Assembly: GCA_964487395.1 (NCBI GenBank)
Contig: CAZAQH010000037.1
Location: 1 to 21,789, forward strand
Direction of reading: 5' to 3'
DNA: 21,789 nucleotides
DNA from: RGIG8767 sp964487395
Lineage (GTDB): Bacteria; Bacillota; Clostridia; Lachnospirales; Lachnospiraceae
Below are positions 1 through 8,991 of this stretch, in pieces; position 1 is the first letter of the stretch; each line of letters opens with the position of its first letter. Made by a program: the position numbers and the translations under genes. The notes beneath the pieces were generated by a model, which was not told the origin of the DNA, ran no database searches, and saw only the letters and a list, made by a program, of their open reading frames with translations.

Positions 1-527
1 GTGACTTCTGCATATAAAATATTTCCTTCTTCTGTCATTAAGATAATATGTGTTTCCTTGTTATCATATCTGGTTAATTTAATCAGCCAGTAATAGGCGG
101 AATATGTATGGAATGTTGCATCTGTACTTCTATAGCACTGTGCTTCCCAGCTAAACCAGGATGGGCCAATTTTTGAAAAAGATATTGGATATAAATCTTT
201 ATTGTAGAGTGTCTGCAGATTTTTCTTTGCCATTTCTACTATTTCAAAAGCTTGTTTATCTGTTTCTTCTGATTCGACAATATTAGTTTCGCTATCCCAG
301 GCATTACTAATGAGTCGAATCTTTTCATACTCGGAAAGCTGCAGGGAAGCAACCTTGGAAACAGCTGAACCGGCACTTAAATAATATTGTGAGGGAACTG
401 TCTGAATCTGACCGGAAAGTTTTTCAGCAGAGTATTTCAAAAAAATCTCCGGCAGAAATAATCCTCCTGCGACAACGAGGAAAATAACACTAAACAATAT
501 TAAGATTATTCGAATATTTTTTTTCAT
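1..527 (-). CDS. Membrane-anchored protein of unknown function, 3' end outside window
   Basis: I translated this from the reverse strand; about 175 codons are present and the gene runs off the left edge, so its C-terminus is unseen. The start ATG (527-525) overlaps the stop of the sensor kinase by the four bases ATGA, so it is the third gene of the regulator-kinase operon and is translationally coupled. Residues 5-25 form one hydrophobic helix (IRIILILFSVIFLVVAGG), without a lipobox cysteine, so it is probably anchored in the membrane with the rest outside. The exposed part has a helical stretch (around residues 60-105) and then a mixed, aromatic-rich region ending in ILMTEEGNILYAEV. I do not recognise the family. 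Its position suggests an accessory to the kinase, in the way membrane-anchored YycH/YycI-type proteins accompany some kinases, but that is inference from position only. Confidence 0.75.
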   Translation of the reverse strand, partial: MKKNIRIILILFSVIFLVVAGGLFLPEIFLKYSAEKLSGQIQTVPSQYYLSAGSAVSKVASLQLSEYEKIRLISNAWDSETNIVESEETDKQAFEIVEMAKKNLQTLYNKDLYPISFSKIGPSWFSWEAQCYRSTDATFHTYSAYYWLIKLTRYDNKETHIILMTEEGNILYAEV

Positions 528-1972
528 AGTAAAACCTCGTTTGTATTATCTGCTTCCACAATTGTGTCTTTTTGGAAAATTACAAATATTGTGGTGCCCA
601 CGCCTTCTTTACTTTCTATATTTAATGTTGCACCATGACATTTTACAATTAGCGATGCCAAAGATAATCCCAATCCTGCACTTCCTTCTTTACGTGAGCG
701 GGATTTATCTACCATATAAAATTCATCACAAATCTTATTCAAATTCTCTTCGCTGATTCCGATTCCTTCATCTTTCACTGAAAAAACATATGCTTCTTTT
801 TCTCTTTTACCGGATAAAAGTATAGTCGTATGCTCTTCGGATGCTTTTCTGGCATTATCTATAAAGTTGATAAATGCTGTTGCCAGTAAATCTTTGTTGG
901 CCAAAATAACTGCATTTTCTATATCACAAATAAGCTTTATGTCTTTTTTAGAGAGAATCGGCAGGGCGAACTCTTCTATTTCTTTTGTAAAGAGTTGTGT
1001 ATTGATGGGATTTGTTTCAATATCATGTCGGTTTAAATAGATTAATTCAAATAATTTCTGTGACATGATTTCGAGTCTTTTCCCGGCAGAAAAAATATAA
1101 TTTAAGTATGTAATCTGGTCGATTCGAGGTAATTCAATGGAACGCATGGTATCCGCATAACCAATTATCGTCGTCATTGGTGTTTTAATCTCATGCGTAA
1201 AGTCTGCTACAAACTGTTCTCTTCTTTTTATCTGCTGCTGTAATTCATCAACATGATTCTCAACAGAAGCTGCCATGTGATTGAATTTTAAAGCTAACTG
1301 TCCTATCTCATCATCTGATTTTACATTGACACGCATTTTATAATTGCCTTCTGCCATTTCATCCGATACTTCGTTCAGTCTTTCAAGTGGTTTGGTTAGA
1401 AAACTACTTAAAATAAAAATGAGAATACTTCCCAGGAAAATAACAAAAAGAAGTATCATCATAAAGAAGTTAATCTGTTCTGTCATCAGTTCATAGGCTT
1501 CTTCTATGCTTCGTTTCGTGATAATCTGTAAAAGAGAATCTTTTACCTTATTACAGGAGGCAACATAGATATAATGTCCATCGGTCTGTGTATCGATGAT
1601 ATATGTTTTGGCACCAATTGTGGAAAATTCAAGAATGGAATCCGGTATACTTTCCTGCTGATTAAATTCATCAAATAAAATCTTATCATCATAATGAATG
1701 AAAAGAGCCGTATTAGAAGAAATCAGGTTGTTATCCATACGTTTTGCGATTTCTGTTAGTTCATTATTAAGATTGGAATTACTACTGTTTAGAACTTCTA
1801 ATAGATCATACTCAATCGATGACTGGGCAAAGTTATTCTCTACTATTGCATTTTTAATAAGTGAATTAAGTGCCAGGTTAAAATTCTTTTGAATCATCAA
1901 ATAACCCGTAAATCCTAAGGATACGGACAGCACTATAATATTTACAATCAATACTTTGTATTTAAACTTCAT
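524..1972 (-). CDS. Sensor histidine kinase (HAMP, HisKA, HATPase)
   Basis: A 482-residue membrane sensor kinase. TM1 spans about residues 7-27, an extracellular sensor region of about 140 residues follows, and TM2 is about 169-192. A HAMP linker (about 193-245) leads to the HisKA helix with FTHEIKTP, where H260 is the predicted phosphorylated histidine. The ATPase domain has an N box (NFIDNARKA, around N373), a G1 box DEGIGI (401-406) and a G2 box around residues 430-438 (GSAGLGLSL). The ATG lies inside the end of the response regulator gene, an 11-bp overlap, so the two are coupled partners. The sizeable extracellular domain sets it apart from the very short BceS-type kinases that sense through their transporter. 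Location beside, and divergent from, the exporter operon suggests it controls that operon. The signal is unknown. Confidence 0.95.
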   Translation of the reverse strand: MKFKYKVLIVNIIVLSVSLGFTGYLMIQKNFNLALNSLIKNAIVENNFAQSSIEYDLLEVLNSSNSNLNNELTEIAKRMDNNLISSNTALFIHYDDKILFDEFNQQESIPDSILEFSTIGAKTYIIDTQTDGHYIYVASCNKVKDSLLQIITKRSIEEAYELMTEQINFFMMILLFVIFLGSILIFILSSFLTKPLERLNEVSDEMAEGNYKMRVNVKSDDEIGQLALKFNHMAASVENHVDELQQQIKRREQFVADFTHEIKTPMTTIIGYADTMRSIELPRIDQITYLNYIFSAGKRLEIMSQKLFELIYLNRHDIETNPINTQLFTKEIEEFALPILSKKDIKLICDIENAVILANKDLLATAFINFIDNARKASEEHTTILLSGKREKEAYVFSVKDEGIGISEENLNKICDEFYMVDKSRSRKEGSAGLGLSLASLIVKCHGATLNIESKEGVGTTIFVIFQKDTIVEADNTNEVLL

Positions 1973-2636
1973 TTTGTGACGTATCCTCCAGGCGATAACC
2001 AGCCCCGTATATTGTTTTTAAGTTATCGTTAAGTTCCAATTTTTTCCGAAGACGCTGTATATGAAGGTCTAATGTTCTTGTTTCTCCCATATATTCTGTA
2101 TCCCAGACTTTTTCGTATATTTTATCTCGAAAAAGTGTCATATTTTTATTTCTGACAAGCAAAAGGAACAGTTCAAATTCTTTTGGCGTTAAATCAATTT
2201 CTTCTCCATCTTTTTTTACAATTCTATTGTCTGTATCTATTTCAATATCTTCAAAATAGAGGGTGGCTTCTGTTTTATTGTAGCGACGAAGGACAATATT
2301 AATCCTGGCTAAAAGCTCCACAATTTCAAAAGGTTTCACAATGTAGTCTTCTGCTCCGGAAGTAAGTCCTTTGATTTTATCATTCATCGCGGCTTTCGCT
2401 GTCAGGAAAATAACTGGGATTCCAAGAGGCCGTATATACTCCATCAATTCATAACCATTAATATGTGGAAGCATGATATCCAAAAGAATCAAATCAAAAT
2501 TAGTGTTCTCTTCTAAAAGATTAGCAGCAGAAAGCCCATCATAACAAGTGCTGCATTCATAGCCGCTTCTTGTTAAGTGCAGACGAATTAAATCTGATAT
2601 TGCTTCTTCATCTTCAACAATAAGAATTCTAATCAT
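1962..2636 (-). CDS. OmpR/PhoB-family response regulator
   Basis: The receiver domain occupies residues 1-115 and shows the acidic pair E8/D9, phosphoacceptor D53 (LILLDIMLP), T79 and K101 in IVKP. An OmpR-type winged-helix DNA-binding domain follows at about 130-224, with the typical LTPKEFELFLLL stretch, a RTLDLHIQRLRKKL recognition-helix region and a final GAGYRLE hairpin. An ATG exists 27 bases further upstream (2663), but I chose the one at 2636 because GGAAGGA sits just ahead of it and the receiver core starts immediately (MIRILIVEDEE). First gene of a leftward operon, overlapping the kinase gene by 11 bp. Candidate targets are the inverted repeat in the shared promoter region and thus both its own operon and the exporter operon; the sequence alone cannot prove this. 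Confidence 0.96.
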   Translation of the reverse strand: MIRILIVEDEEAISDLIRLHLTRSGYECSTCYDGLSAANLLEENTNFDLILLDIMLPHINGYELMEYIRPLGIPVIFLTAKAAMNDKIKGLTSGAEDYIVKPFEIVELLARINIVLRRYNKTEATLYFEDIEIDTDNRIVKKDGEEIDLTPKEFELFLLLVRNKNMTLFRDKIYEKVWDTEYMGETRTLDLHIQRLRKKLELNDNLKTIYGAGYRLEDTSQNEV

Positions 2637-2737
2637 TTTGAACTTCCTTCCTATTGTAATCATGTATTATTTTTATCCATACTATGATGTGGAAATGCAT
2701 TTTCTTGTTGTAATGATATCACACGTTACTATATTAT

Positions 2738-2766
2738 ATAATATAAATGTATCTAAAATATTGCAA
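2738..2766 (-). promoter_or_regulatory. Promoter of the regulator-kinase operon
   Basis: Reading leftward, TTGCAA (2766-2761) is followed after exactly 17 bases by TATTAT (2743-2738). That is 4 of 6 and 5 of 6 to the consensus with ideal spacing, placing the transcript start near 2731 and leaving about 95 bases before the regulator ATG. One arm of the inverted repeat (2748-2758) fills the spacer, so a protein bound there would affect this promoter. Confidence 0.6.
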
Positions 2767-2787
2767 TTCTGAAACTTTTTAGATACA
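2748..2787. promoter_or_regulatory. Inverted repeat in shared promoter region, likely operator
   Basis: TGTATCTAAAA (2748-2758) and TTTTAGATACA (2777-2787) are perfect 11-bp inverted copies separated by 18 bases. Between them lies TTGCAA (2761-2766), which is its own reverse complement and can act as a -35 element on either strand. Rightward, TTGCAA is followed after 17 bases by TACAAA (2784-2789), a weaker -10; another AT-rich -10 candidate lies at 2798-2808. The repeat arms fall in the promoter spacers on both sides. This fits an operator for a dimeric regulator such as the adjacent OmpR-type protein. A U-rich run expected of a terminator is absent. Confidence 0.55.
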
Positions 2788-2826
2788 AATGTGATTTATT
2801 ATATATAAATCAGATGAGGTGACAAT

Positions 2827-3828
2827 ATGTATAATTTATTTAGAAAAAATAGAATACGTTTTCTGTTAACATGCACTCTATTTACTCTTTTTTTATCGGG
2901 CTGTGGAGACAGTGATGCAAATGCCATTAAGGAAATTTCCAAAACAATTTATCAGAAAGCCGGTTACGATACGACAACAGTTGAAAAGGGTGATATTGAA
3001 CCTATTATTTCTCTCACTCTTACTCCTGAGGTAGTAGAGACTATTGATTATACGGTTGATGAAGAGAATCTGGAAGTAGATGAAATCTTAGTAAGTGCAG
3101 GTGATTCGGTTACAGCAGGTCAGGTTCTTGTAACCTTTAAAGCTGAAGAAATTCGAAAATCAATTGAAAAATACCGTAGTGAAGTAGAAAAAAACCAACT
3201 GCTTTTGGACCATTATACAAGGCTTGCCAATGTTGATAAGAAACAGGACTATACGGTTGAGATAGAAAAACTCACCGATAACGTAAATCTTGCCAACTTA
3301 TACTTAGAAGAAGAACTGCAACGATTAAATAACTGTAGTATTATTGCAAAGCAGGACGGAATCGTTTCTTATATTAGTAAGGTTTTGTTGGACGGTTATG
3401 TGGCACCTTCTACCTGCATGGTAACAGAAATCTGTGGAGAAGGAACTTACTATGTCGAGACAAGCGATAATTATGATTTTAAAATAGGTGATGTTTTCAC
3501 CGCAGAAAACGACACTATGGATTGTGATATGAAAGTTAATGCTGTTGAAGAAGGGGAACTTCGTAAAATTATTTTTGAACCTTCCTCAGATCTTTTAGAT
3601 GCTTCCGGAACAGAAACGTTTACACTGACAATCAAAAAATCTTCTTTAAAAAATGTAGTCTTTTTAAACAAAAAGGCTATTAACGAAAAAGACGGAAAAA
3701 ACTTTGTTTACATTGTCTCAGAAAATGGCTTTCTGGATGTTGCTTATGTTGAAATCGGAGAACAGGTAGATGATATGATAGTAATTAAAAGTGGATTATC
3801 CGGTGGAGAAGAGGTGGCATTAAAATGA
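2827..3828 (+). CDS. Lipoprotein HlyD/MacA-like adaptor, single module
   Basis: A 333-residue periplasmic-adaptor (membrane fusion protein) homologue anchored as a lipoprotein: basic N-terminus, hydrophobic stretch, then lipobox L23-S24-G25-C26. Module order fits the family: first lipoyl half about 80-105 (VDEILVSAGDSVTAGQVLVTF), a short coiled-coil hairpin about 106-168, second lipoyl half about 169-202 (IIAKQDGIVSYI), a beta-barrel about 205-270 and a membrane-proximal domain to the end (FVYIVSENGFLDVAYVEIG, then SGLSGGEEVAL). In Gram-negative MacAB the adaptor connects the pump to the outer membrane; here it would sit on the outer face of the single membrane and contact the permease. The start has AGGTGA five to ten bases upstream. 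Its stop overlaps the next start by ATGA, so the two adaptor genes are coupled. Confidence 0.88.
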   Translation: MYNLFRKNRIRFLLTCTLFTLFLSGCGDSDANAIKEISKTIYQKAGYDTTTVEKGDIEPIISLTLTPEVVETIDYTVDEENLEVDEILVSAGDSVTAGQVLVTFKAEEIRKSIEKYRSEVEKNQLLLDHYTRLANVDKKQDYTVEIEKLTDNVNLANLYLEEELQRLNNCSIIAKQDGIVSYISKVLLDGYVAPSTCMVTEICGEGTYYVETSDNYDFKIGDVFTAENDTMDCDMKVNAVEEGELRKIIFEPSSDLLDASGTETFTLTIKKSSLKNVVFLNKKAINEKDGKNFVYIVSENGFLDVAYVEIGEQVDDMIVIKSGLSGGEEVALK

Positions 3829-6125
3829 TTAACAGAAAAATTTCTTACATCAAATATATATCTTGCATTTTAACAATGGCTCTTCTTTTGTGCGGATGTG
3901 GAAAAGTGGCGGAAATACCGGAACTAATTGATCCGGTTTCAAGTACTCAGGCTTTTCGTCCGGTAGAACGCAGGGTCATTGGTGATCCTAAAATTCTGGT
4001 TGGACAGGTTGTTTTACAGGAGTATTGTCATTTCTTTAAGAAATCCGCGACAATTAAACAATTCAATTGTGACATTGGACAGTATGTGAATGAAGGCGAT
4101 ATTTTAGCATATGCAGATGTTGAAAAATTACAGGAGGAGCTTACGGAAACACAGGCAGCTCTTGCTTTGTGCGTTGCAGAACATGAAGTGAAACAGCCCA
4201 TTCTTGAATATACCGTAAATAGTCTTCTCTCTCAGAGAAGTGCCTGCGAATATCTTGAGGATACTGATGGTGCAGCAAAGATTACGACCCAAATTAATAT
4301 TCAAAAGGAAAACCATACTTATGATGAAGAACTATATAATTTTATGGTCGAAAGTTACAACGAAGAAATTACCGAACTTCAGGAACTGATACAGGATGGA
4401 ACCTTAAAAGCTAAAAAATCCGGTTATGTAACATATATTAAAAATACTGCTGCTGGAAATGTAGCCAGCGTAAAAGAAAATGTAGTCATTATATCAGACT
4501 ATACGGATACACACATTGAAGTGCCCAATGTGACAACAAAAGACTATAAATATAAAAAATTTGATATTAAATATGCAATTATTAATGGTGAAAAAGTTGA
4601 CATTAGTGAATTTGAATATTCCAATCAGGAACTGGTTTATGCAAAGGCTCAGGATAGTTATCCAAATATCCGCTTTAAACCTACAAAAGAAATTGTACAA
4701 AATCCAGGGGATACTGTATTGCTGTATTTCCTGCAGACAAACAGAACTGATGTCCTCACCGTAGGACGTGATTCTACCAATTCCGATGAAAATGGAACTT
4801 ATGTATATGTACAAGGCGCGGATGGTAATCTTGAAAAGAAGTATTTTGAGTCCGGAACAAGTGACAGCCATTATATGGAAGTAAAAAGCGGTCTGGAAGA
4901 AGGCGAACTCGTCCTCTATGTACAGGAATCTGCCACTCCTTCTAATTACGAACCATATACTGTGACTTTACAGGATTACGTGCAGACTGTAGCTGCAAAA
5001 AGATATGAATCAGCTGCTACAATCAATACCGCATATTTTACTCCTTGTGACGGAAAAGTTGACGACGTTCTTGTTTCTACTGATGATGAGGTGAAAAAGG
5101 GAGATGCTCTTTTAGTAATAGACAGTGGAGGCGGTACTGCTGAACTTACTGCTGCAGAAAATGATATTAAACACTTGGAAAAAGACTATACCAAACAATG
5201 CAAGGATTTAGATAAACAAATGGGGGCTCTAACCGAGCAGAGTTTACGATATATCACTACTATTGAAATGGCTGAAACAGATGATGGCGGCTCTACCATG
5301 TCAGAAGAAGAAATTGATGCCATACAATGTCAAAGAGGTTCTTTGGCTAATGAGGTTAAGATTCTTGCTCAACAAAAGGAACTCGCACGACTGGAATATG
5401 AAGATTCCTTGAGAAAGCTGACCAATACATATAACAAGCTTCAGAAAAATAATAATGGTGCCGGTAAAATTACGATTGTAGCTGAGGATGACGGCGTAGT
5501 CGGCAAAATAAATGTTAAAAAAGGAACCGTTGTTAAATTAAATGGAGATAACAGTCTTCTGTTCTCCTGCTCCAAACAATCAAATGATAAAATCTCCATC
5601 ACAGTGTCTAAAAACTCTGATATTAACGCAACAGCAGGTGCTATAAATATTGGCAGTAAAGTTGTTTTAAAAGGAGAAGATAAGAACTATGATGCTGTTT
5701 GTATCGGCTCCATGCATAACAACAATAAAAATTATGCATTTACGGAAGGTGATAAAGTCTATGTCACCAGCTGCATCTGTGATGAACGTGAAATAAATAA
5801 CTACGTTTTCAGTGTATCAGAAAGTGATTTCTTTACAGACTATACCCCATTATCCGGGTATGAAGCCGAAGTGAAAATGCTAAACATTCCGCAGATGATT
5901 GTAATTCTGGGTAATATGGTTTATTCAGAAGTAGCAAAATTATCAGAAGAAAAACACTATTATGTATGGAAGATAGAAAACGATGAGCTTGTAAAACAAT
6001 ATATTACAACCGGTACGGACTACGGCATTGGAAATAATAACGAAGTGGTAGTTCTAACAGGTCTTTCAAAAGATGATGTACTGGCAAAAGAATTTACAGC
6101 AAATACCGTAGAAACGACTGACTAG
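3825..6125 (+). CDS. Double-length lipoprotein adaptor with two HlyD/MacA modules in tandem
   Basis: 766 residues, about twice the usual adaptor length. Lipobox L22-C23-G24-C25. Module 1: lipoyl halves at about 70-100 (YVNEGDILAYADVEKL) and 188-225 (LKAKKSGYVTYI) round a helical hairpin, barrel about 226-305, membrane-proximal domain about 310-367 (YVYVQGADGNLEKKYFESG, SGLEEGELVL). Module 2 repeats this order: lipoyl halves about 400-433 (CDGKVDDVLVSTDDEVKKGD) and 545-580 (IVAEDDGVVGKINVKKGT), a longer helical hairpin about 436-540, barrel about 585-690 and membrane-proximal domain about 710-757 (YYVWKIENDELVKQYITTG, TGLSKDDVLA). The halves are diverged, so this is an old duplication rather than an assembly repeat. 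Start overlaps the previous stop (ATGA). With the single-module neighbour the operon supplies three adaptor modules. Confidence 0.85.
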   Translation: MINRKISYIKYISCILTMALLLCGCGKVAEIPELIDPVSSTQAFRPVERRVIGDPKILVGQVVLQEYCHFFKKSATIKQFNCDIGQYVNEGDILAYADVEKLQEELTETQAALALCVAEHEVKQPILEYTVNSLLSQRSACEYLEDTDGAAKITTQINIQKENHTYDEELYNFMVESYNEEITELQELIQDGTLKAKKSGYVTYIKNTAAGNVASVKENVVIISDYTDTHIEVPNVTTKDYKYKKFDIKYAIINGEKVDISEFEYSNQELVYAKAQDSYPNIRFKPTKEIVQNPGDTVLLYFLQTNRTDVLTVGRDSTNSDENGTYVYVQGADGNLEKKYFESGTSDSHYMEVKSGLEEGELVLYVQESATPSNYEPYTVTLQDYVQTVAAKRYESAATINTAYFTPCDGKVDDVLVSTDDEVKKGDALLVIDSGGGTAELTAAENDIKHLEKDYTKQCKDLDKQMGALTEQSLRYITTIEMAETDDGGSTMSEEEIDAIQCQRGSLANEVKILAQQKELARLEYEDSLRKLTNTYNKLQKNNNGAGKITIVAEDDGVVGKINVKKGTVVKLNGDNSLLFSCSKQSNDKISITVSKNSDINATAGAINIGSKVVLKGEDKNYDAVCIGSMHNNNKNYAFTEGDKVYVTSCICDEREINNYVFSVSESDFFTDYTPLSGYEAEVKMLNIPQMIVILGNMVYSEVAKLSEEKHYYVWKIENDELVKQYITTGTDYGIGNNNEVVVLTGLSKDDVLAKEFTANTVETTD

Positions 6126-6138
6126 AGAAAGGGTAATT

Positions 6139-8982
6139 ATGATACGTTTTATTAAGCACAAAATACAAAACAAAAAATGGCTTAACTGTTGTCTGTTTAT
6201 AGGTGTAGCCCTTTTATCTGCTTTTCTTTGCATTTATCCAATGTTTCGAGAAGGAAGTCTTAACAAACTGATACAGACTCTTTTTACTGATTACATTGAA
6301 GAAAATCAGGAATATCCGGCAGTTATTGAACGCTCTGATAAACTTACATCAGACGAATATGGCTCTGTTGACGATATTATTACAAAAATGACGGAATATG
6401 AAAACAGCTGGTTAAAGTATATTGATTTACCTATAACACAAAAACAGCAAATTCTTTATTTGACGGGAGGTAATGCTGATACCACCTTTGGAAGCAAAAC
6501 CAGACAAATTTCATTGGGATACATGCCTAATTTATATGAACATGCAGATGTCGTATATGGAACAAAGGCAGAGGAAGCAACAGAAAGTAGTAATGATTTG
6601 GTAAAACAGGCATTAAAAGCCGGTGCCTATCCCTGTATGATATCTCAGTCTACTATGGATAAATATGAACTTGTCATTGGCGAAGTCCTAACCTTCAAAT
6701 TTAAAACCTACGGTGATAATGAAGCGATCTCCGTAGTTGTAACCGGTATAATTGAAGAAAAAGAAGATACTGATCCATTTTGGCATAACCGATTGAATTC
6801 TTATGATAAGATGATGTTTTTACCCGATAGTGATTTTAATACCATTATGTCCGATTATCAGATAGGTACCTCCTATTATGATGAAGTCGTAATGTTTGAC
6901 TACACAAAAATAAACAGTAAAAATGCCACAGACTACAGTTACTATTTAAATGAATTCAAGGAAAGAGACGAGAATTTCGTAACTAATTTTGCTGATCTTT
7001 TATCTGCTTATGGTGAAAAAGAAAAAGCCATCAGTATTATCCTTTTTACCTTTGAATTGCCAATTATATCGTTACTTCTTCTATTTTTATATATGATATC
7101 CGGTCAAATACTGGAAATGGAAACAATCGAAATTGCCATGTTGAAAAGTCGAGGTGTCAGCAGAAGAAAGATTATTAACTTGTATATTTTACAATCTTCC
7201 ATTATATCCACATTTGGTGTCTTGTTTGGTTTCCCATTAGGATATATTCTTTGCAAGATTGGAGCCGGAACAAATGGCTTTTTATCCTTTACGTTTAAAA
7301 ATGTCAGTACATATAAAGCGACCTGGGAAATGATACCATTTGCATTTATTGCATTTGTTTTAGCTGTATTATTTATGACGATTCCTGTCATAAAACTATC
7401 TACTCTTACCATAACGGAACGAAAAAGCCGCAAGCTTGGAACCAAGGAAAAAGCCTTTTGGGAAAAATATTTTCTCGATGTCCTTTTATTGCTTGTATCC
7501 AGTTATCTTTTATATAACTATTACAAACAGAGCAACAATATTTCTCTACAAATTATCAGTGGAAAAAATATTGATCCGCTTATTTTCCTTAATTCCTCTT
7601 TATTCATTTTGTCCTGCGGTCTTGTATTTTTAAGATTAATTCATTATCTTGTCAGACTGATTTACCATATTGGCAGGAACAAATGGAAACCAGCCAGTTA
7701 TGTGTCCTTTTTACAAATAACGAGAAGTGTCAAAAAACAAGGATTTATATCCGTGTTCCTTGTAATGACTATTGCCATTGGTATTTTTAATTCTAACCTG
7801 GCACGCACAATAAACGAAAATATGGAACAACGTATTAAATATAATGTTGGTGCTGATTTAGTTATAAATGAAAAGTGGAAGCTATCGACAAAGATTTCCG
7901 GACCGGAAACCTTATGGAGTTATAGCGAGCCGGACTTTGGACGATACGATTCTTTAAGCGAACTTGGTGTAGAAAAAAAGACTAAAGTTATCACCGATAA
8001 AAACATGGATATTATTATTGATAACAAAACAGAAAAAGGCAGTATGCTTATGGCCATCAACACAAAAGAGTTTGGTGAAACAGCAAGCTTAAAAGATGGC
8101 TTGAACGATAAGCACTGGTTCAACTACTTAAATGCCTTGGCAAAACAGCCTAACGGTGCTCTTATTTCTTCTAATCTGGCAACAAAATATGGCTTGTCAG
8201 AAGGCGATTCGATTTACTACAGCCGTTATAGTCCAATTGACAGTAAGAACGTGGCATCAACCTCATATGTGACCATATGCGGAATCGTGGATGCTTTCCC
8301 CGGATATGAAAGCACGGTTTATACCACTCTTGAAGATGGCAAAATAGAGGAACACGAAAATTATCTGGTTGTTGTCAATTACGCTACTGCTGTTAACAAC
8401 TATACCATAACTCCATACAGTGTCTGGATGAAGCTTTCAAATCACGCGGATGAAGATCAAATTATTGAAACAGCAAAAGCAAATAAAATTGATATCTCTT
8501 CTTTCCTAAGTGCCAAACAACTTATTCAGACAGAAAAAGATTCCGCCATGTTACAGATTACAAACGGAATGTTCTCGGTTGGCTTTATTATCTCCCTGTT
8601 GATATGCGGTGTTGGCTTCCTAATTTACTGGATTTTGACCATTCGCGAAAGGGAACTGATTTATGGTATATACAGAGCTATGGGTATGAGCATGAAGGAA
8701 ATTGTAAGTATGCTGATTATTGAACAGACATTTAGTTCTCTTCTTGCAGCACTGGCCGGATTTATTGTAGGTTCCATTACTACATTTTTATTTACCGGAT
8801 TGATTTCCATAGTTTACCTGCCACAAAAACATAATATCGCAATTGATATCTTTATCCGAGCAGGAGACAGTATAAAGATGCTTATTATTGTTTCTCTTGT
8901 ATTTATTATCTGTTTTGTAATTATTCGTAAAATTGTTAAAAACATGAACATTACCAAGGGACTGAAAATGGGTGCTGACTAG
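6139..8982 (+). CDS. ABC transporter permease with two FtsX/MacB-type modules
   Basis: 947 residues. TM1 (about 15-35) is followed by a large extracellular domain (about 36-295), then TM2-TM4 (about 297-322, 348-375, 398-420) carrying the first FtsX signature (IEIAMLKSRGVSRRKI, about 330-345). TM5-TM6 link (about 445-460, 480-505). TM7 (about 535-553) begins a second module with another extracellular domain (about 555-810), TM8-TM10 (about 813-836, 859-890, 912-933) and a second signature (RERELIYGIYRAMGMS, about 837-852). MacB itself has one such four-helix module and works as a dimer; this chain holds both in one polypeptide, so one copy may be a complete membrane part. No ATPase domain is fused; two are encoded next. 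AAAGGG sits upstream of the ATG, 13 bases after the adaptor stop. Confidence 0.92.
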   Translation: MIRFIKHKIQNKKWLNCCLFIGVALLSAFLCIYPMFREGSLNKLIQTLFTDYIEENQEYPAVIERSDKLTSDEYGSVDDIITKMTEYENSWLKYIDLPITQKQQILYLTGGNADTTFGSKTRQISLGYMPNLYEHADVVYGTKAEEATESSNDLVKQALKAGAYPCMISQSTMDKYELVIGEVLTFKFKTYGDNEAISVVVTGIIEEKEDTDPFWHNRLNSYDKMMFLPDSDFNTIMSDYQIGTSYYDEVVMFDYTKINSKNATDYSYYLNEFKERDENFVTNFADLLSAYGEKEKAISIILFTFELPIISLLLLFLYMISGQILEMETIEIAMLKSRGVSRRKIINLYILQSSIISTFGVLFGFPLGYILCKIGAGTNGFLSFTFKNVSTYKATWEMIPFAFIAFVLAVLFMTIPVIKLSTLTITERKSRKLGTKEKAFWEKYFLDVLLLLVSSYLLYNYYKQSNNISLQIISGKNIDPLIFLNSSLFILSCGLVFLRLIHYLVRLIYHIGRNKWKPASYVSFLQITRSVKKQGFISVFLVMTIAIGIFNSNLARTINENMEQRIKYNVGADLVINEKWKLSTKISGPETLWSYSEPDFGRYDSLSELGVEKKTKVITDKNMDIIIDNKTEKGSMLMAINTKEFGETASLKDGLNDKHWFNYLNALAKQPNGALISSNLATKYGLSEGDSIYYSRYSPIDSKNVASTSYVTICGIVDAFPGYESTVYTTLEDGKIEEHENYLVVVNYATAVNNYTITPYSVWMKLSNHADEDQIIETAKANKIDISSFLSAKQLIQTEKDSAMLQITNGMFSVGFIISLLICGVGFLIYWILTIRERELIYGIYRAMGMSMKEIVSMLIIEQTFSSLLAALAGFIVGSITTFLFTGLISIVYLPQKHNIAIDIFIRAGDSIKMLIIVSLVFIICFVIIRKIVKNMNITKGLKMGAD

Positions 8983-8991
8983 GAGGAATAT

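Noticed and set aside
2637..2663. Upstream ATG giving the response regulator nine extra residues
   Set aside because: The receiver core starts at the inner Met and the ribosome binding site GGAAGGA fits that start only.
2748..2787. Inverted repeat as a terminator
   Set aside because: The 18-base loop is long, no T run follows on either strand in the right place, and it lies inside a divergent promoter region.
5040..6125. Assembly duplication as the source of the second adaptor module
   Set aside because: The two modules differ strongly at both base and residue level, so this is an old biological duplication.
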